NCBI GenBank assembly: GCA_016938035.1
Contig: JAFGVK010000165.1
Span: forward strand, 1 to 50,156
DNA: 50,156 bases
Reading direction: 5' to 3'
From: Deltaproteobacteria bacterium
Lineage (GTDB): Bacteria > Myxococcota_A > UBA796 > GCA-2862545
Both the position numbers and the translations under genes were made by a program. The notes under the pieces were generated by a model. The model worked only from the letters and a program-made list of their open reading frames with translations. It did not search any database and was not told where the DNA came from. Positions within the stretch are counted from its first letter, which is position 1. Each line of letters opens with the position of its first letter. This document shows positions 9,700 to 17,574 of the stretch, one piece after another.

Positions 9700-11526
9700 A
9701 TGATCCGTCGCCTCGCCCTTGGACTCGCCCTGGCCGCAGTGAGCTGTAACAAGACCGTCGAGGACTCTGGCGATCCCAGCCCCCAGCCCCCCGCGTGGCG
9801 CCTGGGCGAGGTGCTGGACACCGAGGGCCCCGCCGTGTTCGCCAAGACCACCGGCTCGTGGGGGGGAGACCTCTACCTGCTGCGCCTCCAGGGCACCCAC
9901 TACGAGATGGGCTACCAGCACGGGCGCCTGGTGGGTGTCGAGCTGATGGAGATGTGGTGGACCTACATGGCCGCCCTGGGCGCGGAGATGAACATCACCG
10001 ACCCGGTGGTGGTGGACACCATCCTCGGCAACCTGCTGGACCAGGCCTGGGAGCAGTACGGCCCCAACACCCCGCAGATCTTCCTCGACGAGCTCCAGGG
10101 CATGGCGGACGGGATGGCCGCCGAGGGGCTCTCCTACGGCGACTCCGAGGCCGACCTGGTCCTGCTCCCGCAGCGGCTGATCACCCTGATGGACCTAGCG
10201 ATGAGCTCGCAGCTCGATCCCAGCGACCTGTCCGGCATCGCGACCTTCCTCCAGAGCGGCTACACCGCGGCGCTCCTCGACTACTACGGCGAGGCGCCCC
10301 CCGCCCTCACCCCGCGCATGGCGGAGGCCATGGACACGATCCGCGCGGCGAAGCCTACGGGCAACCTGATGGGCCCCGGCCTCAATTGCTCCTACTACGC
10401 CGCCTGGGGCCCCCGCACGCAGGACGGGTCCATGATCGTGACCCGCAACATGGATTTCGCGGCCGACACCGGGATGGACAAGTACGCCATGATCACGGTC
10501 TTCGTCCCCGACCAGGGCGTGCCCTACGCATCGATCTCCTGGCTGGGCGCCGCCACCGGGGCGCTGGCGGGTATCTCGGCGGAGGGCATCACCGTCTCGG
10601 CGGTGGGCGCCTCCTCCCCCCTTGAGCGCATCAAGACCGAGCCCGCCCTGTTCCGCGCCCGTGAGGTGCTGGAGTTCGCCCACAACCTGGACGAGGCCAA
10701 GCCCTACCTCTACAACACCGTCGGGGACGGCCTCACCCGCGCACCCACCATCGGCTACAACGCCCTGCTCACCTGGGGCGACCCGCGCGGGGCGGGGGCC
10801 GGCGCCGAGGCGATCATCGTGGAGCACAACGGCCTCTCGATCGGCGCCTACCACCACCACAGCGACTGCTCGGTCGACACCGAGCTGGTCCGCTTCGACC
10901 TGGAGGGCACCTCCACCACCCACACCGCCCAGACCGACCCCGAGCTGGTCAACACCGAGGCGGAGGCCAAGGAGATCGACGCCCTGGCGCAGATCCGCAC
11001 CTTCGCCCACGACGGCACCGACTACCTGCGGGACGAGAGCGGGCGCTACATCGACGACCCGGCGGGCGTGCCGCTCCAGACCGGGCGCCCGATGGACTGC
11101 GCGGTCTACCGCGGCGACGAGGCGATGGCCTACGGGGTGCGCATGCACCAGACCGCCTGCGGTGGCCCCGCCGACGGGGGCGACGACGTGATGATCGACG
11201 GCGGCTCCTACAAGTACCGCTATACCCCGATGCGGCTCCTCACCGAGGCCTGGGAGACCGGCTCGGCCCTGGAGTGGAAGGGAGAGGAGCTGGTGCCCGC
11301 GGGCGCCCCCACGCTGATCGGCCTCGACGAGGGCGAGCTGGTGTCCCGCACCGCCGCGATGGGCTCCAACGTCTGGGACGTGGTCTACGACGCCACCAAG
11401 CTCAAGATCCGGGTCTCGTACGAGTCCGGCACCGGCGAGGGCTGGACCGCAGCCTCGGCGCAGCCCCCCTTCATGGAGATCGACCTCGACGACCTGTTCC
11501 TCCTCAACGATCAGGCCGCGAGGTAG
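9700..11526 (+). CDS. Lipoprotein, C45-type (acyl-transferase/amidohydrolase NTN-like) hydrolase
   Basis: The product is 608 residues, with start context GGAG-CCCCC-ATG. MIRRLALGLALAAVSC is a lipoprotein signal. After a short linker, THYEMGYQHGRLVG resembles the N-terminal (H/Y)xxGxxxG motif of the C45 / isopenicillin-N acyltransferase-like group. LNCSYYAAWG places a candidate nucleophilic Cys at residue 230, followed by SMIVTRNMDFA and GALAGISAEGITVS, the usual spacing in linear amide C-N hydrolases and phospholipase-B-like proteins. Family members often self-cleave just before the Cys so that it becomes the N-terminus; the long stretch before Cys230 fits a removed propeptide. The substrate is unknown, with amide-linked lipids or bile-salt-like amides possible from the fold. 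The C-terminal 200 residues contain conserved-looking Cys and Tyr but no domain I can name. Confidence 0.75.
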   Translation: MIRRLALGLALAAVSCNKTVEDSGDPSPQPPAWRLGEVLDTEGPAVFAKTTGSWGGDLYLLRLQGTHYEMGYQHGRLVGVELMEMWWTYMAALGAEMNITDPVVVDTILGNLLDQAWEQYGPNTPQIFLDELQGMADGMAAEGLSYGDSEADLVLLPQRLITLMDLAMSSQLDPSDLSGIATFLQSGYTAALLDYYGEAPPALTPRMAEAMDTIRAAKPTGNLMGPGLNCSYYAAWGPRTQDGSMIVTRNMDFAADTGMDKYAMITVFVPDQGVPYASISWLGAATGALAGISAEGITVSAVGASSPLERIKTEPALFRAREVLEFAHNLDEAKPYLYNTVGDGLTRAPTIGYNALLTWGDPRGAGAGAEAIIVEHNGLSIGAYHHHSDCSVDTELVRFDLEGTSTTHTAQTDPELVNTEAEAKEIDALAQIRTFAHDGTDYLRDESGRYIDDPAGVPLQTGRPMDCAVYRGDEAMAYGVRMHQTACGGPADGGDDVMIDGGSYKYRYTPMRLLTEAWETGSALEWKGEELVPAGAPTLIGLDEGELVSRTAAMGSNVWDVVYDATKLKIRVSYESGTGEGWTAASAQPPFMEIDLDDLFLLNDQAAR

Positions 11527-11576
11527 CGCTCAGCGCCTCCGGGGGTGTCTACCGCAGCACCCACCGGAGCCGCCCT

Positions 11577-11975
11577 ATGCACCGCCTCATCGCGCTGATC
11601 GGCCTCGCCGCATGCACCCCCGAGCTCACCGGCACCTACGCGATCATCGCCCTTGAGCGCGACGGGGTGTCCCTCCACGGCCCCCTGACCGAGGGCTACC
11701 TCGATGCGCTGGGCTGCCCCGCCACCACCGTCACCGACTACCGGCTGCTGTTCGAGGAGGACGGAGAGGTGGTGCTGGACCTCTTCCAGCTCACCAGCCG
11801 CCCCGACGGATCCACCGTCGACTCCTCCTCGCTGCTCCACGGGACCTGGGAGGCAGAGGACGCCGACCGGATCAGCCTCAGCTTCGCGGGGCTGGACCTG
11901 CCCTGCGTCGCGGGGGACGCCCTCCGGTGTGAGCTGGGCGAGGACACGCTGGTCTTCGCCCCCCTCGATCGCTGA
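11577..11975 (+). CDS. Small lipoprotein of unknown function
   Basis: The product is 132 residues. The ATG at 11577 follows GGAG with a 7-base spacer, 50 bases after the C45-type gene, so the two are probably co-transcribed. MHRLIALIGLAAC is a short lipoprotein signal. The mature part alternates polar and hydrophobic residues (LTGTYAIIALERDG, YRLLFEEDGEVVLDLFQL, GTWEAEDADRISLSFAG), a pattern of beta strands like a small lipocalin-type or META-like beta-barrel. Three later cysteines (in LGCPA, LPCVA and LRCELG) could form disulfides. I do not recognise a family. Confidence 0.75.
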   Translation: MHRLIALIGLAACTPELTGTYAIIALERDGVSLHGPLTEGYLDALGCPATTVTDYRLLFEEDGEVVLDLFQLTSRPDGSTVDSSSLLHGTWEAEDADRISLSFAGLDLPCVAGDALRCELGEDTLVFAPLDR

Positions 11976-12119
11976 TCTGCCGCGCGGCGGGCGCAACCAG
12001 TGGCGAGACCCGATCAGAGCCCGAGTCTTCAAGCTGGTCAAAAGGCCGCTGTGAGCGCAGGGATGGCGCCCGACTGGCGGAGCGATCCCGCCGCCCTCTG
12101 CGGGTGTTATGGTCCCGCC

Positions 12120-13184
12120 ATGATCACCACCCTCTTCCTCCTCGGCTGCACTCCCCTCGCGACCTCCTGGTCCGAGGTGGAGGAATTTCCCATCCGCGAG
12201 GCCTCCTCGCCCACCGAAGCGCCGGCGGCGCCCTCCTCCCTGAGGGTGCTGACCTGGAACGTCAAGTTCGGCGGGGGGCGCATCGACTTCTTCTTCGATG
12301 GCTGGGATGACCGCGTCCACATGACCACCGAAGAGGTCGACGCCAACATGGAGGGGCTGCTATCCCTCATCGAGGAGGTACAACCAGATATACTCCTCAC
12401 CCAAGAGGTGGACATCGGCTCGAAGCGCTCGGCCTACGTCGATCAGGTCGACGCGCTGCTGGAGGGCTACGGCTTCAACTACGCCGCCTGGGTGCCGGTG
12501 TGGCAGTCCCAGTACGTCGCTGAGGAGGGCGTGGGGCGGGTACAAATGGGGCAGGCGGTGTTCTCGCGCTGGCCCATCACCTACAACGCCCGCCACGACC
12601 TGCCCCAGCCCACCGATCAGTCCGCGGTGGTCAACTACTTCTACCTCCACCGGGCCATCCAAGAGGTGGAGATCGACCTGGGGGCGCAGGGCACCCTCAC
12701 CGTGGTCAACAACCACCCCGACGCCTACGCGATGGACGGCACCAAGATCGTCCAGCTGGGGATGATCCACGCGGTGGGCGCCAGCGCACCAGGTCACCTG
12801 ATCCTGGGCGGCGACTTCAACGTGGTGCCCCCCGGCTCGCTCTGGCTGTCGGACTACCCCGACCAGCCAGCGCTCGAGGGCCTGGGCGTGGCAGAGGTCT
12901 CGTACACCGTGGAGGAGACCGAGGCGCTGCTCCCGTTCTACGACGACTGGACCGCCGCCATCCCCCTGGAGACCTACGCGGGTGACACGGTGGAGGCGCA
13001 AGCCCCCTACTTCTCGCACTCGATCTCCAAGGACGTGTTCTGGACCCAGAAGCTGGACTACCTGTTCACCACCGGCACCTGGACCGGCGCCACGACCCTC
13101 CAGAAGCCCGGAGATGGCGGCATCACCGTCGATCCGATGGCCCTCTCGGACCACGCCCCCCTCTTCGCCGTGCTGGAGCTCTGA
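12120..13184 (+). CDS. Endonuclease/exonuclease/phosphatase (EEP) fold lipoprotein
   Basis: The product is 354 residues from the ATG at 12120. An in-frame ATG at 12063 is possible but would bury the signal peptide. MITTLFLLGC is a very short lipoprotein signal, so the enzyme is probably anchored in the envelope. The EEP motifs are in order: LTWNVKFGG (Asn), LLTQEVD (catalytic Glu), NNHPDAY, GGDFNVVPPGS (Asp/Asn) and LSDHAPLFAVL (Asp-His pair). The fold covers DNases, sphingomyelinases and inositol-phosphate or lipid phosphatases, all Mg-dependent. Export favours a phosphodiesterase or nuclease acting outside the cytoplasm, but the substrate cannot be read from sequence. The stop codon overlaps the start of the next gene (TGATG), which indicates translational coupling. 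Confidence 0.82.
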   Translation: MITTLFLLGCTPLATSWSEVEEFPIREASSPTEAPAAPSSLRVLTWNVKFGGGRIDFFFDGWDDRVHMTTEEVDANMEGLLSLIEEVQPDILLTQEVDIGSKRSAYVDQVDALLEGYGFNYAAWVPVWQSQYVAEEGVGRVQMGQAVFSRWPITYNARHDLPQPTDQSAVVNYFYLHRAIQEVEIDLGAQGTLTVVNNHPDAYAMDGTKIVQLGMIHAVGASAPGHLILGGDFNVVPPGSLWLSDYPDQPALEGLGVAEVSYTVEETEALLPFYDDWTAAIPLETYAGDTVEAQAPYFSHSISKDVFWTQKLDYLFTTGTWTGATTLQKPGDGGITVDPMALSDHAPLFAVLEL

Positions 13185-13882
13185 TGATCACCCTCCTCAC
13201 CACCGGGCTGTGGATCGGCCAAGGCTCCGCGTGGACCGTGGACCCCAGCCACTTCACGGTAGCGATCTTCGGCGACGCCGCGGTCGGCCTCACCGAGCAG
13301 CTGGACCTGAGCAGCTCCAGCCCGCTCTTCGGCCTCGCCGCCCCCCACCTGGAGCTCAAACGCACCGTGTGGGAGCGGGAGCGGGCGGCGGTCGCGGTGA
13401 GCGGGAGCCTGGGGGTTCCTACCCTGGGCCTCGGGCTGCTGCAGGGCACCCTGATCCCCTCCGAGGCAGAGATCCCCTGGACCCTCACCGAGGGGCTCGC
13501 CCTCACCGGCTCGATCAAGGTGGCGGAGGCGGTGCTCTCGGCGACGGTCGAGGGGCGCAGCGCCCTGCCCTCGGGCACCGCGGAGATGCGCCCTCTCGAC
13601 CTGCCCTTCTGGGACCCGATGATGGCCCCGCTGGTGGAGGGGCCCACCGCGAGCCTCCGCCTCTGGGCGGACTACTCCCCCACAGATCGGCTGATGCTCA
13701 CCGCAGTGGGGACGGTGCAGGTAGGGGGTCTCGGCCCCGATCTGGACGGCCGCCTCGTGCTCTCAGCGGGCCTCACCCCCCACCTGCAGGCGCGGGTCGG
13801 TGTGGCGGGCGCCGCAGAGGGCTTCGTCTACGGCAGGGGCGCCCACGCAGGACCAGTGCTCGACGCCCGCTGGACCTGGTAG
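13184..13882 (+). CDS. Exported beta-barrel-like protein of unknown function
   Basis: The product is 232 residues, with the start ATG overlapping the upstream stop by one base. The N-terminus MITLLTTGLWIGQGSAWT reads as a signal peptide cleaved after an Ala. The rest alternates small or hydrophobic with polar residues in 8-10 residue stretches, separated by turns (ASLRLWADYSPTDRLMLTAVGTVQVGG, with more in the same style), and the chain ends in an aromatic residue (RWTW). This is typical of outer-membrane barrels whose last residue is a BAM recognition signal. No family is recognised. Tight coupling to the EEP lipoprotein suggests they work together at the outer membrane, which is inference. 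Confidence 0.7.
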   Translation: MITLLTTGLWIGQGSAWTVDPSHFTVAIFGDAAVGLTEQLDLSSSSPLFGLAAPHLELKRTVWERERAAVAVSGSLGVPTLGLGLLQGTLIPSEAEIPWTLTEGLALTGSIKVAEAVLSATVEGRSALPSGTAEMRPLDLPFWDPMMAPLVEGPTASLRLWADYSPTDRLMLTAVGTVQVGGLGPDLDGRLVLSAGLTPHLQARVGVAGAAEGFVYGRGAHAGPVLDARWTW

Positions 13883-13959
13883 CAGGCCGACGCTAGCGGG
13901 GGGGGGGATCAACAGACCCCGCGCGCCGGACGAGCGGGCCCGCTAGGCGCGGCACTGGT

Positions 13960-14157
13960 CAGTCCGCCGGACCGTCTCACAGGAAGCGCTTCATCATTCC
14001 ACAGGAATCATCAGATGAAGGTGCTCGTCGAATCGGCCAGACGGCAAACGGGCGCCGAGTCGCTAGGCTTATCGGCGCGTGACCGCCGTTCCCTAGGGAG
14101 TGTACGCGACGAGCGCAGGGACAAGGACACGCGTCGAGAGGCCAGCGGATCGGTGCC
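13960..14157. repeat. Dispersed ~200-bp repeat, copy A
   Basis: This is one of three same-strand copies (A here, B at 21118, C at 33526). The shared left edge is CCGCCGGAC-GTCTCACAGGA, followed by a nested hairpin at 13989-14020: outer stem CTTCATC/GATGAAG and inner stem ATTCC/GGAAT with loop ACA. Then comes GCTCGTCGA, a more variable middle, and the right edge GCCAGCG-ATCGGTGCC. The copy fills the gap between two convergent genes and ends exactly at the stop codon of the cotransporter frame at 14158. Confidence 0.75.
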
Positions 14158-14415
14158 CTAGGCGCCCAGATCCTGCGCCACGTTGAAGGCGTGGTCGCCC
14201 ATCCGCTCGAAGCTGGTGAGCATCTCGATGAACAGGATCCCCGCCGGGACGGTGGTGGCGTCCTCGCGCATGCGCTCGATGTTCTTCTTGCGCATCTGCA
14301 CCCGGAGCTTGTCGATGTGATCCTCCATCGGCAGCGCGCGCTTCACCACGTCGGGCACCGGGCTGCGCAGGTTCTCCACCACGAAGCGCATCAGCTCCCG
14401 CACCGCCCCGAGGAT
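14158..14415 (-). pseudogene. Severed C-terminal end of the Na/Pi cotransporter PhoU-like domain
   Basis: This segment is in the same frame as the CDS at 14416-15831 and separated from it only by the TAG at 14416-14418. It encodes 85 residues starting ILGAVRELMRF and containing LFIEMLTSFERMGDHAFN, the second helical repeat expected in a PhoU-type domain (compare FERIGDHLQSL before the stop). Joined, the product would be 557 residues with the TAG counted as one residue, a normal length for NptA-type cotransporters with a PhoU tail. A single C-to-T change (CAG to TAG) would explain it. No separate start with a ribosome binding site is visible, so this part is probably not translated alone. Confidence 0.7.
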
Positions 14416-15831
14416 CTAGTGCAGGTCCTCCACCTCCTCGGCAGAGAAATCCAGCTCCCTGCGGTGCCGCACCTTGAGGGCGCGGACCAGCGACTGGAGG
14501 TGGTCGCCGATGCGCTCGAAGTCGTGGGCGGTGCCGGAGATGCGGTTGAGCTCCCGCGACAGCTCCTCGGTGAGCCGCTGCCGCGAGAGCGCGATGGTGA
14601 AGCGGGTGATCTCCTCCTCGATCTGGTCCAGCTCCGCCTCCAGCTCCTTCACCCGCTCCAGCCCCCTGGAGGGGTCCGCGCCCTTGGGGGCGTCGACCAG
14701 GGTGGCGATCCCCTCCAGCCCCTCCAGCGCGAGGCGGCCCATGTGGCGCAGCGCCTGGCGGGCCTCGTCCACCGCCAGCTCGGGCGTGTCGACCAGATCG
14801 GAGCACACCAGGCGCAGGGCGACGCGCTTGTCCTCGCTCGCGTCGGGCACCATCCAGCGGGCCGCGCGCTCGAACAGCCGACCAAAGGGGAGGAAGATCA
14901 GCGTGTTCATCACGTTGAAGCCCGTGTGGAACGCCGCCATCGCGGCCGGGATCGCCGCGGCCCGGAGCACGGGATCCTCCGACAGGGCCTCCCCAGGGGC
15001 CACCACGTCCACGAGCCGTACAAAACCAAAGAACACCGCCGACATCCACGCGACACCCGCCAGGTTGAACAGCAGGTGGACCCTCGCGGTCTGCTTGGCC
15101 GCCGGGGTGCTGCCCATCGCCGCGAGGTTCGCGGTGATGGTGGTGCCGATGTTCTCGCCCATGATGAGCGCCGCGGCGGTGGGGAAGTCGATCAGGCCCT
15201 GCTGAGCCACCGTCATCGTCACCGCCATGGTGGCGCTGGAGGACTGGATCACCATGGTGATCACCGCGCCCACCCCCACCATGAGCAGGTAGGTGCCCAG
15301 GTGATCGACCTGCACCCAGGTCGCCCACTCGGCGATGGCGGCGGAGCCCTTCAGGTCCCCCACCGAGTCCTTCATGAAGTCCAGCCCCAGGAACAGCAGG
15401 CCGAAGCCCACCAGCACGTCCCCCCAGGTGCGGGCGACCTCCTTACCGGTGAAGCGGGCGAAGAAGCCCACCCCGATGGCCGGGAGGGCGAGGGCCGCGA
15501 TCTTCACCTTGAAGCCGAGGAGCGCCACCAGCCAGCCGGTGACCGTGGTGCCGATGTTGGCCCCCATCACCACACCGACCGCCTGCGAGAGGTCGAGCAG
15601 CCCCGCCCCCACGAAGCCCACCAGCATCACCGTGGTCGCCGAGGAGGACTGGACGATCGAGGTGACGGTGAAGCCGGTCATCACCCCCGCGACCCTGTTG
15701 GAGGTCAGCGCGCGCAGGAAGCTGCGCAGCCGCTCCCCCGCCACCGCCTGCAGGCCCTCCGACATCACGCTCATCCCGAACAGGAAGAGCCCCAGTCCCC
15801 CCAGGAGGGACACGGCCATCGTAAACGTCAT
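14416..15831 (-). CDS. Na/Pi-cotransporter II family protein (NptA/YjbB-like), prematurely stopped
   Basis: The product is 471 residues to the in-frame TAG. The ATG at 15831 follows AAGGTGG. The family moves phosphate with sodium across the inner membrane. The two inverted halves each carry the hallmark QSSSAT motif (residues 61-67 and 196-201), with GANIGTTVT and GENIGTTIT after them. About eight membrane segments run to residue 320. A PhoU-like helical domain follows (FERIGDHLQSL) and is cut by the stop, with its remainder lying downstream in frame. The transport core is intact, so the truncated protein could still work without full PhoU-type regulation. It may equally be a decayed gene or a sequence error. 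It is divergent from the RHH/zinc protein gene with a 212-base gap. Confidence 0.88.
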   Translation of the reverse strand: MTFTMAVSLLGGLGLFLFGMSVMSEGLQAVAGERLRSFLRALTSNRVAGVMTGFTVTSIVQSSSATTVMLVGFVGAGLLDLSQAVGVVMGANIGTTVTGWLVALLGFKVKIAALALPAIGVGFFARFTGKEVARTWGDVLVGFGLLFLGLDFMKDSVGDLKGSAAIAEWATWVQVDHLGTYLLMVGVGAVITMVIQSSSATMAVTMTVAQQGLIDFPTAAALIMGENIGTTITANLAAMGSTPAAKQTARVHLLFNLAGVAWMSAVFFGFVRLVDVVAPGEALSEDPVLRAAAIPAAMAAFHTGFNVMNTLIFLPFGRLFERAARWMVPDASEDKRVALRLVCSDLVDTPELAVDEARQALRHMGRLALEGLEGIATLVDAPKGADPSRGLERVKELEAELDQIEEEITRFTIALSRQRLTEELSRELNRISGTAHDFERIGDHLQSLVRALKVRHRRELDFSAEEVEDLH

Positions 15832-16043
15832 CTCACCACCTTCTTCTGAGAAACAGGGCGAACCTCATCTCCGAGTCCGGTCGCAGCGCGTGGACGCCGC
15901 CCGCTGGTCGGACGCTGCTTTAGTCGGACGACCGGATCGTTCAAGGAAAAAAAGTGCGCTCTCTCCGCTCGCATCGCACAGGGCGCCGGCGTATGTTTCT
16001 GGTCACTACGCCAGCACCCACGCTTCACGCGCACGGAGTCCCG

Positions 16044-16322
16044 ATGTCCTCTGCGAAGTCTGCCCTGGTCTCGTTCAAGGTCGATCCAGCCCTCGCCGAG
16101 GCGCTGGCCCGCATGCCGAACCGATCGGCCTTCATCCGCACCGCCATCCTGGCCGCCCTCGACAACACCTGCCCGCTCTGCGGCGGCTCGGGGGTGCTGT
16201 CCGTTGCGCAACAGACCCACTGGGACCAGCTCCAGCAGGGGCACCACATCGAGACCTGTGAGACCTGCCACGAGCCCCACCTGGTCTGCAACCACGAGGA
16301 ACACCACCACCACGAAGGGTGA
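16044..16322 (+). CDS. Ribbon-helix-helix protein with zinc-binding CxxC pairs and His-rich tail
   Basis: The product is 92 residues, with the ATG at 16044 after GGAG-TCCCG. Residues 6-38 (ALVSFKVDPALAEALA...RSAFIRTAIL) fit a CopG/Arc-type ribbon-helix-helix: a short beta strand for the DNA groove, then two helices. They are followed by CPLC (Cys43, Cys46) with GGSGVLS, TCETC (Cys72, Cys75), Cys82 and a tail NHEEHHHHEG. The cysteine pairs probably bind zinc. The His tail could bind Zn, Ni or Co, so a metal-responsive or structurally zinc-stabilised regulator is likely. Its target is unknown. The divergent cotransporter gene and the following FIST gene are candidates. Confidence 0.78.
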   Translation: MSSAKSALVSFKVDPALAEALARMPNRSAFIRTAILAALDNTCPLCGGSGVLSVAQQTHWDQLQQGHHIETCETCHEPHLVCNHEEHHHHEG

Positions 16323-16389
16323 GCGCTCCCCTATAGTGTCCTTGGGTGGCCCCGATGTAGGTTTCAGAGGCGCCCGAGGAGGAGGTCAG

Positions 16390-17574
16390 ATGATGGCAAG
16401 CCTGCGCGTGTTTACCCTGCACACCGACGACGTAGACACCGAGGGCGCGCTGGAGGACCTGCTCGCCCAGGCCGAGGCACAGCTTGGCGACAGGATCCCC
16501 CGCGCGGGCCTGCTCTTCGCCGCGATCGACTTCGACCACGACCTGCTGGTGGGAGGGCTGGTGGCCCGGTGGCCCCAGATCCAGCTCATCGGGTGCACCA
16601 CCGACGGGGAGGCGTCCTCTGCAGGGGGCTTCCAGGAGGACTCCGCGGTGCTCACCCTCTTTGTGTCAGAGCACATACATTTCGCCGCCGGCGTGGGAGC
16701 GGGGGTGGGCGCCGACCCGCTGAGCGCGGCCCGCGAGGCGGTGGCGCAGGCAGCCCCCCTGCTGCCCTCGGCGCCGGCCCTCTGCTTCACCACCCCCGAC
16801 GGGCTCACGACCAACGGCTCCGCGCTGGTGGCGGGCCTGGGATCCCTGCTTGGCCCCATCCCCATCGTCGGAGGCACGGCCGCCGACCAGTGGCGGTTCC
16901 GACAGACCAGGCAGTTCTGTGGTGGGGAGGTCTACAGCGACGCGGTGCCCGTCCTGCTCGTCTCCGGCGCCCTGCGGGTCGCTGTGGGTGTGGCGAGCGG
17001 GTGGACCCCGGTGGGGCGCACCGCGATCGTCACCCGCGCCGTCGGGAACACGGTCTATGAGATCGACAACCGCCCGGCAGCGGCCTTCTACGAGCACTAC
17101 CTGGGCCCGCAGATCAAGCCCTCCGCCGAGTACCCCCTGGCGATCCTCGACCGAGACGGGGTCCCGCTCTACCTCAGGGCGGCGATGAGCTACGACACCG
17201 AGAGCGGCGTCGTCCATTTCGCGGGGACGGTCCCCGAGGGGGCGCGGGTCCGCCTGACCGAGATCAGCCGCGAGGCGATCGTCAACGCCTGCAGGACCTC
17301 GGTAGACACCGCGCTGGAGCGGTTCGGGTCCGCCACCCCCGCCGCCGTGCTCCTCTTCTCGTGCGCAGCGCGCAAGCAGCTGCTCGGGACCCGCACCGCA
17401 GAGGAGTGCGAGGTGGTGGCCTCGCGCGTCCCCCCAGGGGTGCCGTTCGCCGGCTTCTACGCCAACGGCGAGATCGGTCCGACCGGGGCAGGTGGCCTCA
17501 CCCAATTCCACAACGAGACCTTGGTGAGCGTGGTCCTGGGGTGCAGCGCGGGAGCCGCCGGTGAGCGACGCTGA
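16390..17574 (+). CDS. FIST domain signal-sensing protein
   Basis: The product is 394 residues. It starts at ATGATG (16390) behind GGAGG. The N-terminal half (LLFAAIDFDHDLLVGGL, LIGCTTDGEAS, SEHIHFAAGVGAG, CFTTPDGLTTNGSALVAGL, PIVGGTAAD) is a FIST_N domain. The C-terminal half (AIVTRAVGNTVYEIDNRPAAAFYEHYLG, ...VLLFSCAARKQLLG, GFYANGEIGPTG, FHNETLVSVVLG) is FIST_C. FIST modules sense small ligands, probably amino acids, and are usually found with signal-transduction domains. No signal peptide is seen, so it is cytoplasmic. The last 14 bases overlap the histidine kinase gene, so FIST is presumably its input partner encoded as a separate chain. Confidence 0.92.
   Translation: MMASLRVFTLHTDDVDTEGALEDLLAQAEAQLGDRIPRAGLLFAAIDFDHDLLVGGLVARWPQIQLIGCTTDGEASSAGGFQEDSAVLTLFVSEHIHFAAGVGAGVGADPLSAAREAVAQAAPLLPSAPALCFTTPDGLTTNGSALVAGLGSLLGPIPIVGGTAADQWRFRQTRQFCGGEVYSDAVPVLLVSGALRVAVGVASGWTPVGRTAIVTRAVGNTVYEIDNRPAAAFYEHYLGPQIKPSAEYPLAILDRDGVPLYLRAAMSYDTESGVVHFAGTVPEGARVRLTEISREAIVNACRTSVDTALERFGSATPAAVLLFSCAARKQLLGTRTAEECEVVASRVPPGVPFAGFYANGEIGPTGAGGLTQFHNETLVSVVLGCSAGAAGERR

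Noticed and set aside
14416..14418. TAG as a recoded (pyrrolysine-type) codon
   Set aside because: TAG ends several intact genes in this window, and no recoding structure or machinery is visible.
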